A stretch of DNA of 8,033 nucleotides, from NCBI GenBank assembly GCA_005879655.1, contig VBJK01000045.1, forward strand, positions 1 through 8,033. The letters run 5' to 3'. A model generated the notes under the pieces. The model did not search any database. It saw only the letters and a list, made by a program, of their open reading frames with translations, and was not told the DNA's origin. Source of the stretch: Chloroflexota bacterium (GTDB taxonomy: Bacteria; Chloroflexota; Ktedonobacteria; Ktedonobacterales; Ktedonobacteraceae). Both the position numbers and the translations under genes were made by a program. Position 1 is the stretch's first letter. Every line of letters begins with the position of its first letter. Positions 1 through 6,724 of this stretch are shown one piece after another.

Positions 1-1
1 G

Positions 2-2269
2 CTGAAGAGTTATATCATGCGGGCAACAGAAGAGATCAAAGATGAAGCTGTTGTTTCGGCTTTCAGCGATAACGCGGGCATTATACGCTTCACCGCAACT
101 CACGATCTTGCGTTCAAGGTGGAAACGCATAACCATCCTTCAGCCATTGAGCCGTTCGGTGGGGCCAATACTGGCATAGGTGGTGTTATTCGCGATGTGA
201 TGGCTGTCTCAGCAGAGCCAATAGCCTGCACCGATGTGCTGTGTTTCGGGCCACTCGACACGCCGTCCTCAAGCCTACCAGAGGGCATACTCACCCCACG
301 CCGGATCGCCAGTGGCGTGATTAATGGCGTGCGCGATTACGGGAACAAGATGGGCATTCCGACCGTCAACGGGGCCGTTCTCTACCATGCTGGTTATATT
401 TATAATCCGCTGGTCTTCTGTGGCTGTCTGGGCCTACTACCCCACGGGAGCCATCCCCAACAGGTGCAAGCTGGCGATTTAATTGTTGTGCTCGGCGGAC
501 GAACCGGACGCGATGGTATCCATGGAGCGACGTTCTCTTCAGGCGAGATGAGTAGTGAGATCAATGCACAAGCCGGTAGCGCGGTCCAGATTGGCGCGCC
601 CATCACGGAGAAGAAAGTGGCCGAGGTCATTGTGCAGGCGCGAGACCGTCAGCTCTACCATGCAATTACTGACTGTGGTGCGGGCGGTTTCTCTTCAGCG
701 ATTGGCGAGATGGGAGCGAATACGGGTGCGTCGGTCGAGCTGGGGCAGGCCCCTCTGAAGTATCAGGGCCTAGCTCCCTGGGAGATCTGGCTCTCTGAAG
801 CGCAGGAACGCATGGTGCTGGCGGTACCTTCCACCCACCTAGAGGAATTGCTGGATATCTGCGCAATTGAGGAGGTCGAAGCGAGTATCGTCGGTTCCTT
901 TACCAATGATCATCGTCTGAAAGTGACCTACCACGGCCAGGTTGTGGCAGATATGGATATGGAGTTTTTGCACCATGGCATGCCCCGCAAGATACTCAAA
1001 GGGGTGTGGCAACGTCCTCAAGGATCTGAGCAGAGAGTCGCAGCAGCACAGCCAACGGGCAAGCACTTCTCACAAGCCATCTCTCATACCTTTGCACCAA
1101 CGCTGCTAGCACTCCTGCGCCACCCCACAATTGGCTCAAAAGAAGAGGTCGTGCGGCGCTACGATCATGAGGTGCAGGGTGCCACTGTAGTCAAGCCGTT
1201 GGTAGGACGTTCCGGTAATGGGCCAAGCGATGCTGCCGTGTTACAGCCAATTATTGATACACCAACACGCGAGGGGATTGTGCTCTCCAATGGCATCAAT
1301 CCGTTATATGGCAAGTTCGATCCCTATCACATGGCTATCAATGCTGTAGACGAAGCACTACGCAACCTGACCGCTGTGGGAGGTGATGTGGGACGCGTGG
1401 CGATACTGGACAATTTCTGTTGGGGCAATCCGACCGATCCGCAACAGATGGGGGCATTAGTACGTGCTGTTAAAGGATGCTATGATGCGGCCATTGGTTT
1501 CCATGTGCCTTTTATCTCTGGTAAAGATAGTCTCAATAATGAATATCGATCGCCAGAACGCCGCTTGCCAGTGATCGCTACCCTGCTTATCTCAGCGGTG
1601 GGTGTGATTGAAGACGCGTCAAAGACGATCGATATGGCGCTCAAGACACAAGGTAATCTGCTCTATCAGATTGGCATGACGCGTAATGAGCTGGCAGGTT
1701 CGCACTATACAGAGGTAGTTGACCAGCGCTCATTTGAGCAGTTGATCCCGCACACTGCACTGCCCAAGGTCGATATAAGTCATGCCTATGCGACGATGAA
1801 GGCATTGGGCGAGGCCATCCGCAAGGGGCTAGTACATGCCTGTCACGACCTATCCGAGGGCGGTCTAGCCGTGGCTGTCGCCGAAATGTCGCTGGCCGGT
1901 CTGCTAGGTGTAACGCTGAATGTGAGGCACATCGGACGTAGCAAGGAGATTGCGCCAAGCCTGCAAGCCGCACAGGAACAAGTGGAGAAATTTGAGCGTC
2001 CGCTGGCCGTTCATTTACGTGAGGTGCATCCCGACGCATTGAATATTGTACGGCTGTTCAGTGAGTCGCCATCCCGCTTTATTGTAGAGATTGCACCAGA
2101 ACAATTAGGTGCATTTGAGCTACATATGCGCACCCATGGCATAGAAGACTTCACGTATATTGGCACGGTCAACAACTCCTCGCGCTTTATTGTGCAGGAT
2201 GGTGATGAGGAACTCATCAACTTGAGTATCAGCGAACTACAGGAGGCCTGGAAGGGGAGACCGGCATGA
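2..2269 (+). CDS. purL: Phosphoribosylformylglycinamidine (FGAM) synthase, synthetase subunit, 5'-truncated by the window
   Basis: Catalyses ATP-dependent conversion of FGAR to FGAM in the cytoplasm, using ammonia supplied by the PurQ glutaminase. The reading frame is open to the first base of the window, and the residues before the Met codon at 17 (LKSYI) read smoothly into the protein. That Met is therefore internal, and the gene begins outside the window. Family motifs seen: ETHNHPSAIEPFGGANTG (nt 122-175) in the first AIRS-like half; DCGAGGFSSAIGEMG (from nt 671); NPLYGKFDPY and the DNFCWGNP stretch; FISGKDSLNNEY (nt 1511-1546); and CHDLSEGG (nt 1841-1864) in the second half. The N-terminal SEHC-type region expected of PurL is not visible. 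The sequence resembles the longer PurL variety rather than the short Bacillus form, so a fused N-terminal PurS-like domain is possible, but that part is off the window. The stop overlaps the purQ-purM start (ATGA), implying translational coupling with its glutaminase partner. Confidence 0.96.
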   Translation: MKSYIMRATEEIKDEAVVSAFSDNAGIIRFTATHDLAFKVETHNHPSAIEPFGGANTGIGGVIRDVMAVSAEPIACTDVLCFGPLDTPSSSLPEGILTPRRIASGVINGVRDYGNKMGIPTVNGAVLYHAGYIYNPLVFCGCLGLLPHGSHPQQVQAGDLIVVLGGRTGRDGIHGATFSSGEMSSEINAQAGSAVQIGAPITEKKVAEVIVQARDRQLYHAITDCGAGGFSSAIGEMGANTGASVELGQAPLKYQGLAPWEIWLSEAQERMVLAVPSTHLEELLDICAIEEVEASIVGSFTNDHRLKVTYHGQVVADMDMEFLHHGMPRKILKGVWQRPQGSEQRVAAAQPTGKHFSQAISHTFAPTLLALLRHPTIGSKEEVVRRYDHEVQGATVVKPLVGRSGNGPSDAAVLQPIIDTPTREGIVLSNGINPLYGKFDPYHMAINAVDEALRNLTAVGGDVGRVAILDNFCWGNPTDPQQMGALVRAVKGCYDAAIGFHVPFISGKDSLNNEYRSPERRLPVIATLLISAVGVIEDASKTIDMALKTQGNLLYQIGMTRNELAGSHYTEVVDQRSFEQLIPHTALPKVDISHAYATMKALGEAIRKGLVHACHDLSEGGLAVAVAEMSLAGLLGVTLNVRHIGRSKEIAPSLQAAQEQVEKFERPLAVHLREVHPDALNIVRLFSESPSRFIVEIAPEQLGAFELHMRTHGIEDFTYIGTVNNSSRFIVQDGDEELINLSISELQEAWKGRPA
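2252..2259 (+). promoter_or_regulatory. Ribosome binding site for purQ-purM
   Basis: AAGGGGAG lies 6 nt before the ATG at 2266, inside the last codons of purL. An additional AGGAGG occurs at 2241-2246 but is too distant (19 nt) to be the main site. It supports the start that overlaps the purL stop by 4 nt. Confidence 0.7.
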
Positions 2270-4173
2270 TTAAGGCTCTTATCTTACGTGCACCAGGGAT
2301 TAACCGAGATCGTGATGCCGCCTATGCGTGTCGTCTGGCTGGCTTCACTGCGGAGCTTGTGCATATTAACCAGCTCATTAAGTCACCATCAGCTTTGTTG
2401 GATTATCATTTTCTGCTGATCCCCGGTGGCTTCTCCTACGGTGACGATCTAGGTGCAGGTAATCTGCTGGCAAAAAATCTGACCATTCACTTGGGCACAC
2501 AACTGCGCCAGTTTGTCGAGCTAGGCCGTCCTGTGCTCGGTATTTGTAATGGCTTTCAAGTACTGGTGCGTTCAGGGCTGCTACCAGGTACCATCATTGA
2601 TCATCAGGTACAGGAGACCATGCCGCGCGCAACGCTGACCGATAATGCATCAGCCCAGTTTGAGTGCCGCTGGATTACGATGGCCGTGCAAGCCAGCACG
2701 AGCATTTTCACACAAGGGATTGAACATGCCATCGAAGCCCCTGTCGCGCATGGCGAGGGACAATTTGTCTTCTCCGGTGATATTGCATTCTTACAGGCAA
2801 ATGGGCAGATCCCACTCGTTTATGCCCGCACCATGCACGGGACAGCGATAACAGTAGAGCAGCTCTCATATCCTGAGAATCCCAATGGCTCGCTCGGCAA
2901 CATCGCGGCTGTGTGCAATGCACGGGGCAATGTGATGGGATTGATGCCACACCCTGAAGATTATGTACACGCTCTGCAACATCCACTACGCCACGCAATG
3001 GCAAATGGGCAGGGGAACGGTTTACTGCTCTTCAAAAATGCCTACCAGTACGCCTGTACATTGGAGAGCAACACTACTCCCATTGAGGTGACAAGCGCAT
3101 CTGCCAAACGGCCACAGCTGGCCTCTACGATGGCAGCAGATGCACAAGGAGCACTGTCATATGCTCAAAGCGGGGTAGATATCGCGGCAGCCGAGCGAGC
3201 GAAACGTGTGATGACTGAAGCGGTGCGTAAGACACAGGGACCGGAAGTGCTGGCAGGTATGGGAGCCTTTGCCGGTGTATTTGATGCCGAGCGCTTACAG
3301 AAGATGCGCCAACCCGCACTGGTAGCCTCGACGGACGGCGTAGGCACAAAGACGCTAATTGCTGCACAGGCCAAGCGCTTCGACAGCATTGGCTATGATC
3401 TCGTCAATCATTCCGTGAACGATCTGCTGACACAGGGAGCTAGCCCGCTCTTCTTTATGGACTATATTGCGATGGGCAAACTAGACGCAGTTGATGCGGC
3501 AGCGATTGTACAGGGTATTGCTAACGCCTGTCAGGAGGTAGGTTGCACCTTGCTGGGTGGCGAAACGGCAGAGATGCCGGATGTGTATCTACCAGGAGCC
3601 TTCGATCTAGCTGGAACCATTGTTGGCGTTGTGGAAAAAGAGGAGGCAATTAATGGCTCGACGATCCGTGCTGGCGATGTCGTGCTGGGCCTACTCTCCA
3701 ACGGCCTGCATACCAATGGCTATTCGCTGGCACGACGCGTCTTTGCCTCCTACGCACTGGATACCGTTTTTCCTGAATTGGGTGAGCCGCTGGTTGATGC
3801 CTTATTGCGTCCACATCGTTGCTACTTGCGTGACATAACCTTATTACGTGGGTACCTGTCCGACCGTGGACGCTTTATTAAAGGGATAGCACATATTACC
3901 GGCGGCAGCTTTGCAGGCAACATCTCGCGTATCCTGCCCAGAGGAATGCAAGCTGTGATCACTACGAGTGCCTGGCAGGTCCCACCACTCTTCCAATTGC
4001 TCGCCAAACTCAGTAAAGCATCCAGAGAAGATCTCTACGCGACCTTCAATATGGGTATTGGCATGGTGCTGGTGCTCTCACCGAAGAGCGCGCTAGAAGC
4101 TCGCTGTGTGCTACCCGAACTCGTCACCGTTGGCCATATTGCAGAAGGTGAAGGCATCATACTCGTAAAATAA
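2266..4173 (+). CDS. purQM: PurQ-PurM fusion: FGAM synthase glutaminase domain joined to AIR synthetase
   Basis: One 635-residue protein with two complete enzymes. Residues 1 to about 268 are a class I glutamine amidotransferase of the PurQ family. The nucleophile is Cys94 in GICNGFQVL, the His229/Glu231 pair sits in PHPEDYV, the N-terminal signature is RAPGIN, and GGFSYGDDLGAG is at 54-65. It hydrolyses glutamine to feed ammonia to PurL. Residues about 297-635 are AIR synthetase (PurM), which closes FGAM to AIR with ATP. Its motifs are STDGVGTKT (355-363), HSVNDLLTQGASPLFFMDY (382-400), GGETAEMPDVY (431-441), GLLSNGLHTNGYSLARR (475-491), HITGGSFAGNISR (543-555) and TFNMGIGMVLVL (593-604). 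Both parts have normal family length. The roughly 28-residue linker is polar, Ala/Ser/Thr-rich and free of stops. No well-placed ribosome site precedes the only nearby internal ATG (3130), so a single polypeptide is the best reading. The two activities are consecutive pathway steps with PurL between them, so the fusion makes metabolic sense. Confidence 0.94.
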   Translation: MIKALILRAPGINRDRDAAYACRLAGFTAELVHINQLIKSPSALLDYHFLLIPGGFSYGDDLGAGNLLAKNLTIHLGTQLRQFVELGRPVLGICNGFQVLVRSGLLPGTIIDHQVQETMPRATLTDNASAQFECRWITMAVQASTSIFTQGIEHAIEAPVAHGEGQFVFSGDIAFLQANGQIPLVYARTMHGTAITVEQLSYPENPNGSLGNIAAVCNARGNVMGLMPHPEDYVHALQHPLRHAMANGQGNGLLLFKNAYQYACTLESNTTPIEVTSASAKRPQLASTMAADAQGALSYAQSGVDIAAAERAKRVMTEAVRKTQGPEVLAGMGAFAGVFDAERLQKMRQPALVASTDGVGTKTLIAAQAKRFDSIGYDLVNHSVNDLLTQGASPLFFMDYIAMGKLDAVDAAAIVQGIANACQEVGCTLLGGETAEMPDVYLPGAFDLAGTIVGVVEKEEAINGSTIRAGDVVLGLLSNGLHTNGYSLARRVFASYALDTVFPELGEPLVDALLRPHRCYLRDITLLRGYLSDRGRFIKGIAHITGGSFAGNISRILPRGMQAVITTSAWQVPPLFQLLAKLSKASREDLYATFNMGIGMVLVLSPKSALEARCVLPELVTVGHIAEGEGIILVK

Positions 4174-4175
4174 GC

Positions 4176-4199
4176 TCGTAGACGCGCAATTTATTGCGC
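4176..4199 (+). repeat. 24-bp palindrome-containing repeat, copy 1
   Basis: This copy begins 2 nt after the purQ-purM stop codon. It contains the perfect inverted repeat GCGCAAT-TT-ATTGCGC (4184-4199), preceded by TCGTAGAC. Copy 2 lies 46 nt downstream and differs at one base. The pair could be operator sites, RNA hairpins or members of a dispersed intergenic repeat family; the sequence alone does not decide. Confidence 0.8.
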
Positions 4200-4221
4200 T
4201 AGCCATAAGCGAAAGATCACA

Positions 4222-4245
4222 TCGTAAACGCGCAATTTATTGCGC
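4222..4245 (+). repeat. 24-bp palindrome-containing repeat, copy 2, adjoining the purC ribosome site
   Basis: It is identical to copy 1 at 23 of 24 positions, with TCGTAAAC in front of the same 16-bp palindrome (4230-4245). It ends 3 nt before the purC ribosome binding site. A bound protein or an RNA hairpin here could therefore affect purC expression, but that is inference. Confidence 0.8.
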
Positions 4246-4248
4246 AAC

Positions 4249-4254
4249 AAAAGG
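4249..4254 (+). promoter_or_regulatory. Ribosome binding site for purC
   Basis: AAAAGG sits 6 nt before the ATG at 4261. It favours that ATG over the in-frame TTG at 4240, which lies inside the palindromic repeat and has no purine-rich site in front. Confidence 0.6.
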
Positions 4255-4260
4255 CCCTAT

Positions 4261-5043
4261 ATGAGAGACAATCCCAGCTTCGGCCCATTGCTGGCCGAAG
4301 GAAAAACCAAACAGCTCTACGCTGATCCAATTGATGCCAATCTGGCCTATCTGCTTAGCAAAGACGAGATTACAGCGGGAGACGGAGCCAGGCGCAATGC
4401 GCTCGTTGGAAAAGCGCGCTGGAGTACCATCACCACCGCCAATATCTTTCGACTCCTGAACGCAGAAAACATTGCCACACATTTCGTTGAACAGGTCAAT
4501 GATACGACATTACTGGTACGCCGCTGTACGATGTTACCCATCGAGCATGTGCAACGACGTATTGCCACTGGCTCTTATCTTAAGCGACACCCTCAGATAA
4601 GCGAAGGCACGCGCTTTGAGCCTGTGCTGATCGAAACCTTCCTGAAGGATGATGCTCGACACGATCCACAGGTGTGGCCGCAAGAGCTAGAGCAAATGGG
4701 CATTGCAACGGCAGACCAGCTGGCTTGGATGGCAACACAGGGACAACGTGTCTTTGAAATTCTGGAGGCGGCATGGTCTAGTATAGATGTGACACTTGTT
4801 GACCTAAAAATTGAATTTGGATGCGATCGCCAGGGGAACCTGCTTGTTGCCGATGTCATCGACAACGATAGCTGGCGACTCTGGCCCGCCGGTGACAAAA
4901 ATCGTATGCTAGACAAACAAGTATATCGCAATCTGACGGATGTCACCCCTGAAGATTTGCGCAGTATTGCTGATCGCTACACCTTAGTAGCTGATCTAAC
5001 AGCTAAATTAGTAGATAAACAGCTTAGACAGAATATTTCGTAG
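4261..5043 (+). CDS. purC: SAICAR synthetase (phosphoribosylaminoimidazole-succinocarboxamide synthase), PAICS-like type
   Basis: This 260-residue enzyme joins CAIR and aspartate with ATP to form SAICAR. The N-terminal ATP-binding loop is LLAEGKTKQLY (10-20). KDEITAGDGARRN, RRIATGSYLKRHP, FLKDDARHDPQ, LVDLKIEFG, ADVIDNDSWRLWPAGD and DKQVYRNL follow in family order. Several of these match, from memory, the SAICAR synthetase half of animal PAICS (ITAGNAARKN, RRIATGSFLKRNP, KDDANNDPQW, ADVIDNDSWRLWPSGD) much better than the usual bacterial PurC, which has FKLEFG and ADEISPDxCRLWD. Unlike animal PAICS there is no carboxylase (PurE-type) domain; the frame stops at the end of the synthetase domain. 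Start chosen at the ATG with a ribosome site, which also removes the residues read from the repeat. It lies 87 nt after purQ-purM and is followed by a terminator-like hairpin. Confidence 0.95.
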   Translation: MRDNPSFGPLLAEGKTKQLYADPIDANLAYLLSKDEITAGDGARRNALVGKARWSTITTANIFRLLNAENIATHFVEQVNDTTLLVRRCTMLPIEHVQRRIATGSYLKRHPQISEGTRFEPVLIETFLKDDARHDPQVWPQELEQMGIATADQLAWMATQGQRVFEILEAAWSSIDVTLVDLKIEFGCDRQGNLLVADVIDNDSWRLWPAGDKNRMLDKQVYRNLTDVTPEDLRSIADRYTLVADLTAKLVDKQLRQNIS

Positions 5044-5077
5044 GGTCCCGATGGAACAATGCAGCCCAAATAAGTCA

Positions 5078-5234
5078 CCCCTAAGCATTAAGTTAAGCGG
5101 GGATCCAGGGGGCTTCGCCCCCCTGGCGGGGTGTGGGGTGTCCCCAAATACCCCTTTTCTTCCCTGCTGCCGCCGGAGGTGGCAAGAACAAGGGAGTGCA
5201 GAGGGAAACCTCTGCTTAACTTAATGCCTATGGG
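5078..5234. repeat. Structured intergenic element bounded by inverted repeats (MITE-like or folded RNA)
   Basis: The ends are inverted repeats: GCATTAAGTTAAGC at 5085-5098 and its exact complement at 5214-5227. The match extends to 19 of 21 positions over 5078-5098 and 5214-5234. Both arms carry a TA at corresponding places (5082-5083 and 5229-5230). Removing one TA plus 5084-5228 (145 bp) would leave a simple continuous sequence, as with small transposable elements that duplicate TA. Inside are several hairpins: CCAGGGGG/CCCCCTGG (5105-5112 with 5119-5126); a G-rich/C-rich stem (5128-5154); TGCCGCC/GGTGGCA with a GGA loop (5168-5184, one G-T pair); and GCAGAGG-GAAA-CCTCTGC (5198-5215). There is no coding potential. 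The style fits a dispersed intergenic repeat, but its copy number cannot be judged from this window. Confidence 0.65.
5128..5161 (+). terminator. Probable intrinsic terminator after purC
   Basis: GGGGTGTGGGG (5128-5138) pairs with CCCC-AA-ATACCCC (5142-5154): 11 pairs including one G-U, a 2-nt bulge and a TGT loop. TTTTCTT follows at 5155-5161. It lies about 85 nt after the purC stop and inside the inverted-repeat element. If it functions, purF and purD need a promoter downstream of it; I could not identify a convincing one in 5162-5277. Confidence 0.55.
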
Positions 5235-5277
5235 CAATCCGTTGTGGTTGCCCTGAGCGACCAGAGAGGAACGAGAA

Positions 5278-6724
5278 ATGGAGCGACTGCGCGATGCATG
5301 CGGAGTAGTTGGTATCTATGCACAACAAGGTGACAATAGCATCGATGTGCGCAGTTATATTACACTGGCACTCACCGCCTTGCAACATAGAGGACAGGAA
5401 AGCGCAGGGATGGCGGTCTATGACAAAGATGGGGAGATTGTCCATCGTGTCGGTATGGGTAAAGTACGTGAAGTGTTTCAAGATTCGGGCAAGAGCCTGC
5501 CATTGACGCACTGTGGCATCGGTCATGTGCGCTACTCAACGACCGGTTCGAGCTGTGTTGAAAATGCAGGTCCCTTCGTCGTTGGTGCACGAGCTGGTCA
5601 GTACGATTCTATCGCGCTAGCCCATAATGGAGATCTCATCAACGGCGCTGCGCTACGTACTCATTTAAGCGAAGTAGAGCTAAGCTCTACCACCGATAGT
5701 GAAATTCTTGCATTACTGCTCCTTCATACAGATGGTCAAACCCTCAGAGAGCGTATCATTGCCACCTTTCCCTTGTTACGTGGATCGTACAGCTTGGTCA
5801 TTCTCGCGGGAGGAAAGCTGTATGCGCTACGTGATCCGTGGGGCATGAGACCTCTCTGTATTGGACGTATCAGCAATAATTGGATTGCCAGAAGTAGCCC
5901 CAGGGGAATTGATTACCATCGACGAGGACGGTATACACGCCGAGCTGTTGGTCAAGATGCCGCGCCAATCCCTGTGTGTTTTTGAATACATTTACTTCTC
6001 AGACGCCACATCGCAACTTAATGGCCGTTACACCTACCTGGTACGCGAAGCACTAGGACGCGAGCTGGCAAGGGAGTATCCAGTCGAGGCCGATCTCGTT
6101 GTCCCGGTCCCCGATTCCTCTATTCCAGCTGCACTTGGCTATGCCACGCAAGCCGGTATTCCCTACGGGCAAGCAATCATTAAGAATCGCTACAGTGATC
6201 GCACCTTCATCAAGCCAGATCAGCACCTGCGCGAAAAAGAAGTAGACCTCAAATTTAATATGGTCAAACCCAAGATCGACGGTGCGAGATTGATCATAGT
6301 TGATGATTCAATCGTACGCGGCAACACCATGAAGCGGCTGGTTTCAGCGTTACGCCACTATGGGGCGAAAGAGATTCACCTGCGTTCCAGTTCACCACCA
6401 CTACGCCACCCATGTTACTTCGGCATTGATATTCCGCGCGACAAAGAGTTAATCGCCTCTGGTCGCAGCATCGAGGAAGTGCGCCAATACATCGGCGTAG
6501 ACAGCCTTGGCTATTTGAGTCTTGCGGGGCTGGGACGCGCCATCAATCACGCCCGCCAGGAGCAACTGCCAGAGGAGTTCGACGACCAAACGGCCATTGA
6601 ACGCTTCTCGCCGCCACCACACACGGAGCCAGAACGCTCAATGTCTTACCCCGCGATGTCGTTATGCGTGGACAACAATAAAAGAGCAAACCATGTAGTA
6701 GGAGTAAAAAAGTGCGTGTACTAG
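5278..6724 (+). pseudogene. purF: Amidophosphoribosyltransferase, disrupted by an internal deletion and frameshift
   Basis: This is the first enzyme of the pathway: PRPP plus glutamine gives phosphoribosylamine. The start ATG has AGAGAGGA 7 nt upstream. A 7-residue propeptide (MERLRDA) precedes the N-terminal nucleophile Cys8 in CGVVGIY. The glutaminase domain continues in frame through LQHRGQESAGMA, GHVRYSTTGSS, AHNGDLIN and RDPWGMRPLCIGR to about nt 5881 (Trp202). From there family similarity jumps to another frame at about 5885 (LPEVAPGELITIDEDG), which carries EYIYF, VPVPDSSIPAALGY, IKNRY, the PRPP loop IIVDDSIVRGNT (6293-6328), SSPPLRHPCYFGID and DSLGYLSL. Compared with the family, about 16 residues including the conserved ASE(S/T)CA stretch are missing, roughly 47 nt. 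Read literally, translation ends at 5985 after 235 residues, leaving only an incomplete glutaminase domain. It could be a true mutation or an assembly error. The C-terminus also lacks the usual CxxC. Confidence 0.85.
6699..6704 (+). promoter_or_regulatory. Ribosome binding site for purD
   Basis: TAGGAG lies 7 nt before the GTG at 6712 and within the end of the purF frame. It supports GTG as the purD start. Confidence 0.7.

Noticed and set aside
17..19. ATG at 17 as the real start of purL
   Set aside because: The frame is open upstream, no ribosome site precedes it, and the protein would lack the N-terminal region conserved in PurL.
1641..2039. A 132-codon open frame on the minus strand within purL
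   Set aside because: It is antisense to conserved PurL motifs, and its Arg/Pro/His-rich translation is typical of a shadow frame.
4176..4245. CRISPR array
   Set aside because: There are only two repeats, with a 22-nt gap between them, a palindromic core and placement between coupled metabolic genes; no cas gene is present.
4240..4260. TTG start for purC giving seven extra residues
   Set aside because: The TTG lies within the palindromic repeat and lacks a ribosome site; the ATG at 4261 has AAAAGG at proper spacing.
5044..5277. Purine- or PRPP-sensing riboswitch before purF
   Set aside because: I looked for known purine and PRPP riboswitch consensus pieces and saw none. The folds are simple G/C hairpins in a repeat-like element.
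5870..5990. Programmed ribosomal frameshift in purF
   Set aside because: No slippery run such as a long A or T stretch is present at the switch point. About 16 conserved residues are missing, which a frame change cannot supply.
5861..6724. A separate gene for the second half of PurF
   Set aside because: Its apparent TTG start lies inside the deletion scar of purF, has no ribosome site, and the product is simply the remaining part of amidophosphoribosyltransferase. It is treated as part of the broken purF.
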